From an uncultured Microbacterium sp. (GTDB taxonomy: Bacteria; Actinomycetota; Actinomycetes; Actinomycetales; Microbacteriaceae), in contig NZ_CANLCY010000002.1 of assembly GCF_947489255.1 (NCBI RefSeq), positions 1-64,000 of the forward strand: DNA of 64,000 bases, in the 5' to 3' direction. Positions 26,409 through 36,245 of this stretch are shown here, piece after piece. Positions within the stretch are counted from its first letter, which is position 1. The number at the start of each line of letters is the position of its first letter. The translations under genes and the position numbers were made by a program. The notes beneath the pieces are model-generated. The model worked only from the letters and a program-made list of their open reading frames with translations. It was not told where the DNA came from and ran no database searches.

Positions 26409-26622
26409 TGCGGGCGCTCGGCGGACGTTCCGCGCCGGGGACTCGGATGAGAAGGTTCTCATCTGCGGCTCCCCGGGCTCTCACGAACGACGGACAGAGT
26501 GGTCACATCGGCGAGGGAGACCTCGCCACCGCCCCGGCGGTTCCCCCCAAGGAAACACGAGGTCCGTTCGCGCAGGTCACCGCTCTTCGGGTGAGTCGGA
26601 AGACCACCGACGCGATCTCCCT

Positions 26623-26660
26623 CGAAAACCCCCGGTCGATCCCCCCACCGGGGGTTTTCG
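26623..26660 (-). terminator. rho-independent terminator of the OmpR-type two-component operon
   Basis: A perfect 14-bp stem CGAAAACCCCCGGT/ACCGGGGGTTTTCG with a 10-nt loop lies 12 bp beyond the response-regulator stop. Its A/T base stretch makes it work in either direction. Confidence 0.85.
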
Positions 26661-26672
26661 GGGTTCCAGGAG

Positions 26673-27329
26673 TCACTCCCAGCGATAACCCGCCCCGCGT
26701 ACGGTGACGATGTGGGCGGGTCCCACCTTCGCCCGCAGGTAGCGGACGTACACGTCGACGACGTTCGACGCGGGGTCGAAGTCGAGACTCCACACCCGGC
26801 TCAGCAACTGTTCGCGCGAGAGCACCTGACCCGCGTGCCGGATGAACTCCTCGGCGAGGGCGAACTCCCGCGCGCTGAGGTCGATCTCGCGGCCACCCAC
26901 GGTCGCGCGGCGCGCCAGGATGTCGAGCGACACGTCGCCGTGCGCCACGGTCATCGTGCCCTGGGTGACCGGTTCGCGCAGCCGGGATCGGACGCGGGCG
27001 AGCAGCTCATCGAACTTGAACGGCTTCGCCACGTAGTCGTTCGCGCCCGCGTCGAGGCCGTCGACGGTGTCACGCGTGCTCGTCCGGGCGGTGAGCATGA
27101 TCACCGGCAGGGTGGATCCCTGCCCGCGCAGGCTCCGCAAGACCTCGAAGCCGTCGAGGGAGGGCAGCCCGACGTCGAGCAGCACGAGGTCGACCTCTCC
27201 CGAGAGGGCCGTGTCGAGCGCCTCGGCGCCGTCGTCGACGATCAGCGTCTGATAGCCGGCCGCCTCCAGGCCCTTCGCGACGAAGGCCGAGATGCGGTCT
27301 TCGTCTTCGGCGATGAGGATGCGGGTCAT
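26673..27329 (-). CDS. OmpR-family response regulator
   Basis: A 218-residue regulator: a receiver domain (1-115) with acidic pocket Asp9/Glu10, phospho-acceptor Asp52 in LLDVGLPSLDG and the conserved Lys in KPFKFDEL, then a winged-helix DNA-binding domain ending in RGAGYRWE. The ATG at 27329 overlaps the stop codon of the sensor kinase (ATGA), so it is the second gene of a two-gene operon transcribed leftward. The regulon is unknown. Confidence 0.95.
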   Translation of the reverse strand: MTRILIAEDEDRISAFVAKGLEAAGYQTLIVDDGAEALDTALSGEVDLVLLDVGLPSLDGFEVLRSLRGQGSTLPVIMLTARTSTRDTVDGLDAGANDYVAKPFKFDELLARVRSRLREPVTQGTMTVAHGDVSLDILARRATVGGREIDLSAREFALAEEFIRHAGQVLSREQLLSRVWSLDFDPASNVVDVYVRYLRAKVGPAHIVTVRGAGYRWE

Positions 27330-28741
27330 CCGGTGGCCTCTCTCTGCATGACGACGTCGCCGGCGCGCACGGGCGTCGGGAGCGCGGCGGGCGACTGCGC
27401 CCCCGTGAGCGGGATGTGGAGCGTGAAGGTGGCGCCTCCGCCCGGCGTGTCGCCGATCGAGCAGTGTCCGTCGTGCGCCTTGGCGATGGCATCGACGATC
27501 GAGAGTCCGAGTCCCGAACCGTCGACGCCGCGCCGCGTCGACAGGCGGTCGAACCGGCGGAAGACCCGATGCCGCGCGGCCGGGGGGATGCCGGGACCGT
27601 GGTCGCGAATCCACAGGTGCGCGACGGTGTCGTCGGCGGTGCTGCCGATCTCGATCGGCGCCGCCTCGGGCGTGTACTTCGCGGCGTTGTCGGCGAGCTG
27701 CAGCCACGCCTGCACCAGGCGGTCGGCGTCTCCCTCGATCCGGACGCGTGCACGCTGGGCCACGCTCCACGGGTGACCGGGAAGGGCGCCTGCGAGCTCC
27801 GCCACGCGATCGGTGAGGGCGGCGACGTCGATCACCTCGCTCGACAGGGCATTGGCCTCGACGTCGGCGAGGGTGTCGATGTCGTCGACCAGCCGGGTGA
27901 GGCGGTCGAGCTCGGCGATGCCGAGCTGCCGCGTCTCGGCGACGTCGTGAGGATCGGCCGGATCCATCATCTCGAGATGCCCGCGGACGATGGTGATGGG
28001 CGTTTTGAGCTCGTGCCGGACGTCGTCGAGGAGTTGTCGCTGCGCGTCGACCGACATCGCGAGGCGGTCGAGCATGGAGTTGACCGACGTGGTGAGGTCG
28101 GAGATCTCGTCGTTGCCGTGTGCGCGCAACCGCGTGCCCAGATCGTCGATCGTGATGGCGTCCGCCGTGTCTCGTAGGCGCTTCAGGGGGGAGAAGAGCC
28201 GTCCGGTGACGAACCACCCGACCGCGCCCACGACGAGCAGCACCGCGAGCGCCGTGGAGGCGTAGGTGACGGATGACAGGGCGACCAGCTCCATGCGCTG
28301 GTCGATCGAGATGACCTGGACGGCGTAGCCGCCGGATGCCGCAGCGGCGGCGTACAGGACCGGCCCGCGGGCGCTCTCCAGACGCCCGGTGAGTCGTCCG
28401 TCGGCGATGGCGCGATCGAGGGCTTCCACGAGTCCCGGGTCGTCGCCGACGGCGAGGCCGGGAGGCGACGGGGTCGCGGTGAGGACACGCGCGCCGTCGA
28501 TCGCGAGCGTGCCGTCGGTGCGGCCGGGGATCACGGCGTCGACGAGGTCGGCCGCCGACTCGTCGCTGGTGGCGACCGAGGCCACGAAACCGTCGAGCTG
28601 TCGCTGCGCGTTGGCCAGCACCCTGTCGCGTTGGACGAGGAAGGTGACGCCGCCGGCGACGATCATGCCGAGAAGCACGACGCCGAGGAGCGCCCCGAGG
28701 AGTCGCACCCGCGTCGAGACAGGTCTCGTCGCGGGGCTCAT
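27326..28741 (-). CDS. sensor histidine kinase (HAMP, HisKA, HATPase)
   Basis: A 471-residue membrane kinase. TM1 (about 12-36) and TM2 (about 155-180) enclose an extracytoplasmic sensor of about 115 residues with no domain I recognise. HAMP follows (about 180-232), then the dimerisation domain with His243 in DDVRHELKTP, and an ATPase domain with the N box LADNAAKYT, G1 DHGPGIP and G2 GSGLGLSI. It should phosphorylate the regulator encoded immediately downstream. The stop and start codons of the pair overlap. The ligand is unknown. Confidence 0.94.
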   Translation of the reverse strand: MSPATRPVSTRVRLLGALLGVVLLGMIVAGGVTFLVQRDRVLANAQRQLDGFVASVATSDESAADLVDAVIPGRTDGTLAIDGARVLTATPSPPGLAVGDDPGLVEALDRAIADGRLTGRLESARGPVLYAAAAASGGYAVQVISIDQRMELVALSSVTYASTALAVLLVVGAVGWFVTGRLFSPLKRLRDTADAITIDDLGTRLRAHGNDEISDLTTSVNSMLDRLAMSVDAQRQLLDDVRHELKTPITIVRGHLEMMDPADPHDVAETRQLGIAELDRLTRLVDDIDTLADVEANALSSEVIDVAALTDRVAELAGALPGHPWSVAQRARVRIEGDADRLVQAWLQLADNAAKYTPEAAPIEIGSTADDTVAHLWIRDHGPGIPPAARHRVFRRFDRLSTRRGVDGSGLGLSIVDAIAKAHDGHCSIGDTPGGGATFTLHIPLTGAQSPAALPTPVRAGDVVMQREATG

Positions 28742-28799
28742 CCTCCGATTATGGCGCGCCTCGGCGTCGGAAGTGGCGTCGGGGACGGTGCGTGCGAAC

Positions 28800-30194
28800 T
28801 CAGCCCGGGTGGGTCATCGACAGCAGATCGAGCTTGGCGTCGAGCACCTCTTCGGTGATCTCACCGCGCTCCACGTAGCCGAGGTCGATGACGGCCTCGC
28901 GGACCGTGATGCCCTTCGCCACGGAGTGCTTGGCGATCTTGGCCGAGGCCTCGTACCCGATGACCTTGTTCAGCGGCGTGACGATCGACGGCGACATGCC
29001 GGCGAACGCCTCGGCGCGGGCGACGTTGGCCTCGAGACCGTCGATCGTCTTGTCGGCGAGCACGCGCATCGCGTTGGAGAGCAGGCGGATCGACTCCAGC
29101 AACGCCGTGCCCATCACGGGGATCGCGACATTCAGCTCGAACGAGCCCGAGGCGCCGGCCCAGGCGACGGTGGCGTCGTTGCCGATGACTCGCGCGCACA
29201 CCATGAGCGTGGCCTCGGGCACGACCGGGTTGACCTTGCCGGGCATGATCGAGGAGCCGGGCTGCAGGTCGGGGATGTGGAGCTCGCCGAGGCCGGTGTT
29301 GGGGCCCGAACCCATCCAGCGGATGTCATTGTTGATCTTCGTGAGCGACACCGCGATCGTGCGGAGCGCTCCGGAGGCCTCGACCAGTCCGTCGCGGTTG
29401 GCCTGCGCCTCGAAGTGGTCCTTCGCCTCGGTGATGGGCAGCTCGGTCTCGGCCGCGAGCAGCTCGATGACCTTCTGCGGGAAGCCGAGGGGGGTGTTGA
29501 TGCCCGTGCCGACGGCGGTGCCGCCGAGGGGCACTTCGCCGACGCGGGGGAGGACGGCCTGCACGCGCTCGATGCCCAGACGCATCTGCCGCGCGTAGCC
29601 GCCGAACTCCTGGCCCAGGGTGACGGGCGTGGCATCCATCAGGTGGGTGCGGCCCGACTTCACGATGCCCTTCCACGCCTCGGCCTTGGCCTCGAGGGCG
29701 ACCGAGAGGTGCTCGAGCGCGGGGACGAGGTCGGTGATGAGGGCCTGGGTCACGGCGATGTGGACCGAGGTCGGGAAGACGTCGTTCGACGACTGCGAGG
29801 CGTTCACGTGGTCGTTGGGGTGCACGGTCGAGCCCAGGATGCCGGTGGCCAGCGTCGCCAGCACCTCGTTCATGTTCATGTTCGAGGAGGTGCCGCTACC
29901 GGTCTGGTAGGTGTCGACCGGGAAGTGCGCGTCGTGTCGACCGGTGACGACCTCGTCGGCCGCCTGAGCGATCGCGTCGGCGATGGCGCCGTCGAGGGTG
30001 CCCAGCTCCTTGTTGGCGAGGGCGGCGGCCTTCTTGACGCGCGCGAGGGCGGCGATCTGCGTCGATTCGAGGCCCGAGCCCGAGATGGGGAAGTTCTCGA
30101 CCGCGCGCTGGGTCTGCGCGGCGTAGAGGGCGTCTTTGGGTACCCGCACCTCACCCATGGTGTCGTGTTCGATGCGGTACTCGATGTCGGTCAC
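28800..30194 (-). CDS. fumC: class II fumarate hydratase
   Basis: A 464-residue, oxygen-stable fumarase that interconverts fumarate and malate in the TCA cycle. Family motifs: [40 protein letters not shown] and the superfamily signature [11 protein letters not shown] (about 319-329) carrying the catalytic Ser loop. The GTG at 30194 is preceded by GGAGGAA at 8 nt; longer in-frame sequence upstream is the antisense-free gap and the carbonic anhydrase gene. It is the last gene of a leftward run that begins with xseA, 62 bp after the carbonic anhydrase gene. Confidence 0.97.
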   Translation of the reverse strand: MTDIEYRIEHDTMGEVRVPKDALYAAQTQRAVENFPISGSGLESTQIAALARVKKAAALANKELGTLDGAIADAIAQAADEVVTGRHDAHFPVDTYQTGSGTSSNMNMNEVLATLATGILGSTVHPNDHVNASQSSNDVFPTSVHIAVTQALITDLVPALEHLSVALEAKAEAWKGIVKSGRTHLMDATPVTLGQEFGGYARQMRLGIERVQAVLPRVGEVPLGGTAVGTGINTPLGFPQKVIELLAAETELPITEAKDHFEAQANRDGLVEASGALRTIAVSLTKINNDIRWMGSGPNTGLGELHIPDLQPGSSIMPGKVNPVVPEATLMVCARVIGNDATVAWAGASGSFELNVAIPVMGTALLESIRLLSNAMRVLADKTIDGLEANVARAEAFAGMSPSIVTPLNKVIGYEASAKIAKHSVAKGITVREAVIDLGYVERGEITEEVLDAKLDLLSMTHPG

Positions 30195-30220
30195 GTCGTC
30201 GTTCCTCCAGGTCGTTCGGT

Positions 30221-30265
30221 CGGTTCTCAGGTGCGCGGTTCTCGGATGCGCGGTTCTCAGACGCG
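30221..30265. repeat. 15-bp tandem repeat, three copies, spanning the carbonic anhydrase stop codon
   Basis: Units at 30221-30235, 30236-30250 and 30251-30265 share CGGTTCTC and end in GCG. On the gene strand each unit reads CGC-nnn-nGA-GAA-CCG, so the stop codon TGA of the carbonic anhydrase gene is part of the repeat; in the middle unit the same codon is CGA. Confidence 0.85.
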
Positions 30266-30913
30266 CGGGTCGTCGACGTCGCCCACGATGACGACGGGGA
30301 AGGCTTCTCCCTCGTCGAGACGGTAGTTCGCGCCCACGACGGCGGTGCGGCCCTCGGCCACGGCTTCGCTGATCAGCTCCGAGGCGCGGAGCAGGTCGGC
30401 CACCGTGTGGCGGAGGTGCTCGCGACCCACCAGTTCGGGGTCGACGTGGTCGGGCAGGTGCCCGTCGACGGCGCTCTCGCGCTGGACGCGGCGCACGGCC
30501 GGCACGATCGGCGCGATCTGGCGCCAGATGTAGGCGGGGAGGGTGGGCGCGTCGACGCCCGTGCTGTCGATCGCCGCCCCCACGGCGCCGCACGCGTCGT
30601 GCGCGAGAACCACGATGAGCGGGACCTCGAGCACGCCCACGGCGTATTCGAGGCTGCCGATGACCGAGTCGGAGATGACCTGGCCGGCGTTGCGGACGAC
30701 GAAGAGGTCGCCGAGGCCCTCGTCGAAGATGATCTCAGCGGCCAGACGCGAGTCGGAGCAACCGAAGAGCGCGGCGGTCGGATGCTGCGAGCTGGCGAGC
30801 TCGGCGCGACGCTCGACGTCTTGACGGGGGTGAGCGGGTTCACCGGCGACGAAGCGCCGGTTGCCCTCCACCATCTGCTGCCACACCTGACGGGGGGTCA
30901 TGCGCTCGCTCAC
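30257..30913 (-). CDS. beta-class carbonic anhydrase
   Basis: A 218-residue zinc enzyme interconverting CO2 and bicarbonate. The metal ligands and dyad are Cys52, Asp54 and Arg56 in FGCSDSR and His105 and Cys108 in AHDACGA. It would supply bicarbonate for PEP carboxylase and other carboxylases. The GTG at 30913 overlaps the DUF4245 stop (GTGA); Met5 is a possible alternative start. The C-terminus is formed by the first unit of a 15-bp tandem repeat, so its exact length may vary between strains. Confidence 0.93.
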   Translation of the reverse strand: MSERMTPRQVWQQMVEGNRRFVAGEPAHPRQDVERRAELASSQHPTAALFGCSDSRLAAEIIFDEGLGDLFVVRNAGQVISDSVIGSLEYAVGVLEVPLIVVLAHDACGAVGAAIDSTGVDAPTLPAYIWRQIAPIVPAVRRVQRESAVDGHLPDHVDPELVGREHLRHTVADLLRASELISEAVAEGRTAVVGANYRLDEGEAFPVVIVGDVDDPRV

Positions 30914-31542
30914 GGGACCTCTCTCAACTGCTCGATCTGGGACGTGACGGATGCGGCCGCCAGGGCCGCGGTCTCGGGTGCGGCGTCGCCGTAGACGAGC
31001 ACGTAGTCCGGGCCGGCCGGGGTGGCCAGGGCGTAGTCGATGTTGCCCGTCCCCGAGGGGTTGGAGGGGCGGTAGACGTTCCAGGTGATGCCGTCGATGT
31101 CGACGGTCTCGGTGCTGCGGGTGCCGTCGAGCACCTGGCCGACCCAGTTCTCGTCGGCGTCGAACCCCTGCGCGACGCGGAGGAACCCCGACTCGCCGGA
31201 GCGCACGTAGACCATGGTCCAGGCTTCGGTGCCGCCGACGCCCTCGGTGGTGGCCTGGTTGACCCGCCACCCCTCGCCGAGCGACGGCGAGAGCACGGGG
31301 CGCCCGAGGTCCGTTTCGATCTCAGCCGCGAGGGCGGGCACGTCGGGGGCCGGCGGGGGCGTCGGCTCGCCGCGCGGGACGCCGGCGACCACGACGAAGA
31401 CGACGGCGACCGTCACCAGCAGGGCGGCGATGAGGTTGCGGAAGGTCTTGCTCGAGCGGTACCGGCGGGAGGCCTCGGCCTTGCGGTCGGCGGTCTCCTG
31501 CGGGGTCTCGGGGCGGCCGAGGTGGGCGACGACGCGGGCCAT
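30910..31542 (-). CDS. DUF4245 family membrane protein
   Basis: A 210-residue protein of unknown function found widely in actinobacteria beside xseB. A basic N-terminal tail (RKAEASRRYRSSKT) precedes one membrane helix (about 37-56); the rest is an exterior domain with the conserved GWRVNQAT and WNVYRPSN segments. The ATG at 31542 overlaps the xseB stop (ATGA) and the stop overlaps the carbonic anhydrase start (GTGA), so translation is coupled on both sides. Confidence 0.86.
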   Translation of the reverse strand: MARVVAHLGRPETPQETADRKAEASRRYRSSKTFRNLIAALLVTVAVVFVVVAGVPRGEPTPPPAPDVPALAAEIETDLGRPVLSPSLGEGWRVNQATTEGVGGTEAWTMVYVRSGESGFLRVAQGFDADENWVGQVLDGTRSTETVDIDGITWNVYRPSNPSGTGNIDYALATPAGPDYVLVYGDAAPETAALAAASVTSQIEQLREVP

Positions 31543-31781
31543 CAGTCGTCGTCTCCTTCGCCGCGTGCGGCGTCGAGACGGCGCTTGGCGCCGAGCAGCC
31601 ACTCCTCGCAGCGGGCGTAGAGCTTCTCGCCGCGCTCCCAGAGGGCCAGGGACTCCTCGAGCGTCGGAGCGCCCTGTTCGAGCTCGGCGACGACGCGCAC
31701 GAGCTCGTCGCGAGCCTGCTCGAAGGAGAGGGTGGCGACGTCGGCGGCGGGGCCGGGGGTCGTCGCGGTCATGGCATCCAT
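31542..31781 (-). CDS. xseB: exodeoxyribonuclease VII small subunit
   Basis: A 79-residue helical subunit of exonuclease VII, which degrades single-stranded DNA from both ends. The family signature [20 protein letters not shown], then [22 protein letters not shown], is complete. The ATG at 31781 lies one base after the xseA stop; the ATG at 31772 is equally possible, and no clear ribosome site separates them. The acidic tail GEGDDD is usual. Confidence 0.93.
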   Translation of the reverse strand: MDAMTATTPGPAADVATLSFEQARDELVRVVAELEQGAPTLEESLALWERGEKLYARCEEWLLGAKRRLDAARGEGDDD

Positions 31782-31782
31782 T

Positions 31783-33135
31783 CTAGGCGGCCCCGTCGGC
31801 CGGACCGGCGTCGGGTGCCTCGTCGTCGAACGGAGCGGGAGCGGGGGAGGAGCCGTGGGGGACGGCATCCGCGACGACGCCCTCCGAGGTCGTCGCGACC
31901 GTGCCCTGTTCGAGCGTCAGCCGCAGCGCCGTGCCCGCGGGGGCGTCGGCCGCGTCGCGCAGGACGGCGCCGTCGGGTAGCTGCGCGATCGCATAGCCCC
32001 GTGCCAGGGTGGCCAGCGGCGACAGAGCGCGCAGGCCCGCGCTCAGCTCGCGCGTGCGCCGCCGCTCGCTCTCGAGGCGGCGGTCGACGATGTCGCGGCC
32101 GCGGTTGGACAGCATCCACAGCTCCTGCGCACGCGAGGTGAGCATGGAGTGGGGAGTGCGCAGCGCGGGACGTGAACGGATCTGCTCGAGCTGAGCGATG
32201 TCGTGCACCACGCGCTGCGTGAGGCGCCCGGTCAGCCGCGCGCGCAGCTGGGCGACCAGCGCGCGCTGCTCGCTCACGTCGGGTACGACGCGTTTGGCCG
32301 CGTCGGTCGGCGTCGAAGCCCGCACGTCGGCGACCTCGTCGAGCAGGGGGCGGTCGTTCTCGTGCCCGATGGCGCTGACGACCGGCGTGGATGCCGCGGC
32401 CACCGCGCGCAGCAGGCGCTCGTCGCTGAAGCCGAGCAGCGTCTGCGGGTCGCCGCCGCCGCGTGCGATCACGATCACGTCGACCTCGGGGTCGGCATCC
32501 AGGGCCTTCAGGGCGGCGATGGTCTCGGGGACGCACCGGTCGCCCTGCACCGCCGCGTGCTTCGTGCGGAAGTGCACGCGCGGCCAGCGCAGCTCGGCAT
32601 TGCGGTGCACGTCTTTCTCGGCATCCGAGTTCTCGCCCGTGATGAGGCCGATGCACTGCGGCAGGAACGGCAGGCGCTTCTTCCGCGCGGGGTCGAAGAG
32701 CCCCTCGGAGCGCAGCTGCACGCGCAGGCGCTCGAGGCGCTCGAGCTGTTCGCCCAGGCCCACGTGGCGCATCGCCGAGATCGCGAACGAGAAATCGCCC
32801 GTGCGGGGGAAGTAATCGGCCTTGACGCACGCCACGACGTGATCGCCCACCTGCAGGTCTTTCGGCAGTCGCGCGAGGGTGCTCGACCAGATCCGGAACG
32901 AGACCGTCGACTCGGTGCCCAGGTCTTTCAGACGCCCGAAGACGTTGCCGCCGCGGCGGTTGAACGAGGTGATCTCGCCCTCGACCCACACCGAACCCCA
33001 CCGTTCGATGAAGCCGCGGATGGTGTCGTTCAAGCGCGAGACGGAGGTGGGCGCGTCGGTGCGCGAATCGCGGGGGTGAACGCTGTCGGCCGGTGGGGCC
33101 TGACCGGGGATGGTCTCGGGCTGGAAGGAGGTCAT
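31783..33135 (-). CDS. xseA: exodeoxyribonuclease VII large subunit
   Basis: A 450-residue catalytic subunit. It has an N-terminal OB-fold (about 30-130, [10 protein letters not shown] and GNVFGRLKD), the nuclease core with [33 protein letters not shown] and [23 protein letters not shown], and a long helical region carrying the small subunits (about 300-390). In place of the more usual G.DTDFT variant this protein has [11 protein letters not shown], as in other actinobacteria. The ATG at 33135 follows GAAGG-free sequence; it opens the leftward run xseA-xseB-DUF4245-carbonic anhydrase-fumC and is divergent from ispH. Confidence 0.95.
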   Translation of the reverse strand: MTSFQPETIPGQAPPADSVHPRDSRTDAPTSVSRLNDTIRGFIERWGSVWVEGEITSFNRRGGNVFGRLKDLGTESTVSFRIWSSTLARLPKDLQVGDHVVACVKADYFPRTGDFSFAISAMRHVGLGEQLERLERLRVQLRSEGLFDPARKKRLPFLPQCIGLITGENSDAEKDVHRNAELRWPRVHFRTKHAAVQGDRCVPETIAALKALDADPEVDVIVIARGGGDPQTLLGFSDERLLRAVAAASTPVVSAIGHENDRPLLDEVADVRASTPTDAAKRVVPDVSEQRALVAQLRARLTGRLTQRVVHDIAQLEQIRSRPALRTPHSMLTSRAQELWMLSNRGRDIVDRRLESERRRTRELSAGLRALSPLATLARGYAIAQLPDGAVLRDAADAPAGTALRLTLEQGTVATTSEGVVADAVPHGSSPAPAPFDDEAPDAGPADGAA

Positions 33136-33250
33136 GTCATCGGCTCGGATGCGCGCCGGTGGCGGCGGGAGGGGCGGGGAGGGGAGGGGGTCATCGTATC
33201 CGTGCGGGTCGCGGTGGGGGAGGTTCGGCCGGCGTCCAGGGGCGCCCCCG

Positions 33251-33256
33251 TAGAAT
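33251..33256 (+). promoter_or_regulatory. -10 box of ispH
   Basis: TAGAAT ends 6 nt before the GTG at 33263. It is one of the best -10 boxes of the leaderless set. Confidence 0.6.
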
Positions 33257-33262
33257 CGAGGG

Positions 33263-34324
33263 GTGAGCTCACCTGCCGTCCACCTGCCCGTTCCCCGTAT
33301 CCCGGGTCGACGCGGGCGGCTCCAGGATATCCCCGTCGACGGACAGAAGAAGGTGCTGTTGGCGGCGCCGCGCGGATACTGCGCGGGTGTCGACCGCGCC
33401 GTGATCGCCGTCGAGAAGGCCCTCGAGCGCTACGGCGCTCCGGTGTACGTGCGCAAGCAGATCGTGCACAACATCCACGTCGTCACCGAGCTCGAGAAGA
33501 AGGGTGCGATCTTCGTCGAAGAGGTCGACGAGGTCCCCTCGGGCGCGCACGTCGTCTTCAGCGCCCACGGCGTGTCACCGGCCGTGGTGTCGGCGGCATC
33601 CGATCGGGGCCTCCAGGCCATCGACGCGACCTGCCCCCTCGTCACGAAGGTGCACCGCGAGGCCGTGCGCTTCGCGCGCGACGACTTCGAGATCCTGCTG
33701 ATCGGCCACGAGGGCCACGAAGAGGTCGAGGGCACGGCGGGCGAGGCTCCCGAGCACGTCACCGTCGTCAACTCGCCCGACCACGCCGACACCATCGAGG
33801 TGCGCGACCCCTCGAAGGTCGTGTGGCTGTCGCAGACCACGCTGTCGGTCGACGAGACGATGGAGACCGTCCGGCGCCTCCGCGAGCGCTTCCCGGAGCT
33901 GCAGGATCCGCCCTCCGACGACATCTGCTACGCCACGCAGAACCGCCAGGTCGCGATCAAGAAGGTCGCCGTCGGTGCCGATCTCGTGATCGTGGTCGGC
34001 TCGGCGAACTCCTCGAACAGCGTGCGTCTGGTCGAGGTCGCCCTGGAGCACGGCGCGAAGGCCGCGTACCGCGTCGACTACGTCGACGAGGTCAAGCAGG
34101 AGTGGCTCGAGGGCGTGCAGACGGTCGGCGTGACCAGCGGCGCCTCGGTGCCCGAGGTGCTCGTCACCGAGGTGCTCGAGGAACTCGCCGGCGCCGGCTA
34201 CCGCGACGTCGAAGAGGTGCGCACCGCCGAGGAGGACCTCATCTTCTCGCTCCCCAAGGAGCTGCGGCAGGATGCCAGCGGCAAGCGCGACAACCGGGCC
34301 CTCGGCGGTCGGGGTCGCGCGTGA
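33263..34324 (+). CDS. ispH: 4-hydroxy-3-methylbut-2-enyl diphosphate reductase
   Basis: A 353-residue Fe-S enzyme catalysing the last step of the MEP pathway, giving IPP and DMAPP. The three cluster ligands are seen in GYCAGVDRA (Cys40), [11 protein letters not shown] and [10 protein letters not shown]; the catalytic Glu lies in [10 protein letters not shown], and GSANSSNS closes the substrate pocket. The GTG at 33263 is positioned for a leaderless message. The first 28 residues are not conserved in the family. The stop overlaps the next gene (GTGA). Products feed UppS. Confidence 0.96.
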   Translation: MSSPAVHLPVPRIPGRRGRLQDIPVDGQKKVLLAAPRGYCAGVDRAVIAVEKALERYGAPVYVRKQIVHNIHVVTELEKKGAIFVEEVDEVPSGAHVVFSAHGVSPAVVSAASDRGLQAIDATCPLVTKVHREAVRFARDDFEILLIGHEGHEEVEGTAGEAPEHVTVVNSPDHADTIEVRDPSKVVWLSQTTLSVDETMETVRRLRERFPELQDPPSDDICYATQNRQVAIKKVAVGADLVIVVGSANSSNSVRLVEVALEHGAKAAYRVDYVDEVKQEWLEGVQTVGVTSGASVPEVLVTEVLEELAGAGYRDVEEVRTAEEDLIFSLPKELRQDASGKRDNRALGGRGRA

Positions 34325-34902
34325 GCGACGACTCCGGCGTGCCTGCCCCGGGCGCGGAGCGTCCGCGCCCGCAGTTCGGGGAGTACGCCACGCCCGAGGA
34401 GCAGAGGGCGCGCATCCAGCGACCCGAGGTGACCGAGGCGCTCGAGGCGGGTGTCGCCCCGCAGCCGGAGCGGGAGTCGCCGGCCGCCGCGAAGGCTCCC
34501 GTGGCCCTGGCCGCGCCCGCCACCGGTGGGGCGCGCGTCGACCGCATCGTGACCTTCGGCCTGTTGTTCTACGGCCTGTTCTCGGTGGTCACGACCATCG
34601 TCCAGCTGCTGAACTTCCCCGAGTATGCGGAGCGCGGCGCCCAGATGCTGGGCGTGACGGCGACGTTCACCAACCTCTCGGCCGGATACGTCTGGGGCGC
34701 CGCTGCCGCCCTGGTGTACGGCGTCGGGTGGCTGCTCACGGCGGTCTTCACCTGGCGGCGTCTGCGCCGCGGCCGGATCGCGTTCTGGGTCCCCCTCGTC
34801 GGCTTCGTCGCGACGGCGCTCGTCGCCGGTGTCTGCGTGACGATGGCCCTCGTCGGTGACGCGCAGTTCATGTCGGCGATCCTCGACAGCGTCCCGAACT
34901 GA
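34321..34902 (+). CDS. DUF6264 family membrane protein
   Basis: A 193-residue protein with a disordered Pro/Glu-rich N-terminal third containing [17 protein letters not shown], then about four membrane helices (from about 75 to 188). The function is unknown; the family is known mainly from Microbacterium and relatives. It is coupled to ispH by a GTGA overlap, which suggests shared expression rather than a proven functional tie. Confidence 0.8.
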   Translation: MSDDSGVPAPGAERPRPQFGEYATPEEQRARIQRPEVTEALEAGVAPQPERESPAAAKAPVALAAPATGGARVDRIVTFGLLFYGLFSVVTTIVQLLNFPEYAERGAQMLGVTATFTNLSAGYVWGAAAALVYGVGWLLTAVFTWRRLRRGRIAFWVPLVGFVATALVAGVCVTMALVGDAQFMSAILDSVPN

Positions 34903-34957
34903 ACCGCGAGGCCCGGCATCCCGTGTCCCCTGTGAACGAGGGAGAGGGGATGCCGCG

Positions 34958-35461
34958 GTGAGAGACGATCACGCGCAGCTGACGGCGCTGTACGACGCGC
35001 ACGCCACCCCCGTCTGGCGCTACGTCGTGAGCCTGACCGGCGATCACGCCGGCGCCGACGACATCGTGCAGGAGACCCTGCTCCGTGCGTGGCGGACGCC
35101 GCGCGTGATGAGCGACGACCCGGCATCGCTGCGGTCGTGGATGTACACGGTCGCCCGCAATCTCGTGATCGACGAGGCGCGCAGTGCGCGGCGGCGGCAC
35201 GAGCATCCCGTCGACGAGCTCCCCGAGACGGCGCGGAGCGATGACACGGATGCCATGTTCGACGCGCTCCTCGTCGAGGAAGCGCTCGCGACCCTCACCC
35301 CCGACCATCGGGCGGTCATCGTCAGCGCCTACTACGGAGGGCGCAGCGTCGCCCAGACGGCGGAGGAACTCGGCATCCCCTCCGGGACCGTCAAGTCGCG
35401 ATTGCACTACGCGGTGCGAGCGCTGCGGCTCGCCCTGCAGGAGAGAGGGGTGACCCGGTGA
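34958..35461 (+). CDS. ECF sigma factor, SigK/SigL-like
   Basis: A 167-residue extracytoplasmic-function sigma factor. Region 2 (about 10-80: LYDAHATPVWRYV, DDIVQETLLRAWR, LRSWMYTVARNLVIDEARS) and region 4 (about 108-160: LTPDHRAVIVSAYYGGRSVAQTA, IPSGTVKSRLHYAVRALR) are complete and there is no extra domain. The GTG at 34958 follows GAGAGGGGA. The stop overlaps the anti-sigma gene (GTGA), the usual arrangement ensuring equal amounts. The inducing signal is unknown. Confidence 0.94.
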   Translation: MRDDHAQLTALYDAHATPVWRYVVSLTGDHAGADDIVQETLLRAWRTPRVMSDDPASLRSWMYTVARNLVIDEARSARRRHEHPVDELPETARSDDTDAMFDALLVEEALATLTPDHRAVIVSAYYGGRSVAQTAEELGIPSGTVKSRLHYAVRALRLALQERGVTR

Positions 35462-36159
35462 ACGTCGACCACGAGCGTCTGTCGAGCTGGGACGGCGCCT
35501 ACGTGCTCGGAGCGCTGTCGGCACCCGACCGCGCGGAGTTCGAGGCCCACCTGGTCGTGTGCGCGGAGTGCCGCGCCGCGGTCGCAGAGATCGCGCCGAC
35601 GGCGGGGCTGCTGTCGCGGCTGTCGGCCGACCGCGCGCGGGGCATCGACGCGGGCACCGGACCGGCGCCGGTGGCCGCGCCCGATCCCGCGCTGCGCGGC
35701 CGGGTCGTGCAGGCCGCTCGGCGTCGTCGTCGGCGACGGATCACGGGGTGGGCGCTCGCGGCATCCATCGCCCTGGTCGCGGTCGCCGTTCCGGGCGTCG
35801 TCGCGCTGAACAGCGCCGTGTCGTCGTCGGGAACGGTGTACGCGTTGGACGGCGTGTCGGGCGCACCGCTGGAGGCGTCGGTCAAGCTGACCTCGGCCCC
35901 GTGGGGCACGCGCATCGACCTCGTGTGCCAGTACACCGGTGAGGTGCTCGACGCTCCTCCCGGGGGGTGGCCGTACGCGCTCGCCATCACCGACGACTCG
36001 GGATCCACGAGCGTGCTGTCGACGTGGCGCGCCGGCCCGGGATCGACGACCGAACTGAGCGCGGGAACCGATCTGGCGGCCGCCGACATCGGATCGGTGG
36101 AGATCCGCACCCTCGACGGCGACACGGTCGTCATGCGGCGGGAGTTCACCACGCCGTGA
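35458..36159 (+). CDS. anti-sigma factor (zinc-finger, RskA-like)
   Basis: A 233-residue single-pass membrane protein. The N-terminal anti-sigma domain has the zinc-associated H-x3-C-x2-C in EAHLVVCAECRAAV (about 30-43). One membrane helix follows at about 97-119 after a run of arginines, and a C-terminal exterior RskA-type domain of about 110 residues. It should hold the sigma factor encoded just upstream at the membrane until regulated proteolysis. The gene overlaps the sigma gene by 4 nt. Confidence 0.93.
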   Translation: MNVDHERLSSWDGAYVLGALSAPDRAEFEAHLVVCAECRAAVAEIAPTAGLLSRLSADRARGIDAGTGPAPVAAPDPALRGRVVQAARRRRRRRITGWALAASIALVAVAVPGVVALNSAVSSSGTVYALDGVSGAPLEASVKLTSAPWGTRIDLVCQYTGEVLDAPPGGWPYALAITDDSGSTSVLSTWRAGPGSTTELSAGTDLAAADIGSVEIRTLDGDTVVMRREFTTP

Positions 36160-36233
36160 GGCGCGGACCCCGTCGTGATGCGGCGGGCGTGTGCGATGCC
36201 GAGACGTGGTGCGGCCGCCCTGCGCCGACGCTC

Positions 36234-36239
36234 TAGCAT
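36234..36239 (+). promoter_or_regulatory. -10 box of the MOSC gene
   Basis: TAGCAT ends 6 nt before the ATG at 36246. Confidence 0.5.
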
Positions 36240-36245
36240 CGATCC

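Noticed and set aside
26409..26622. Gap between two terminators examined for an RNA gene or repeat
   Set aside because: Only a short GCGAGG/CCTCGC pairing near 26511-26526 was seen; no promoter, repeat copy or conserved RNA motif is evident.
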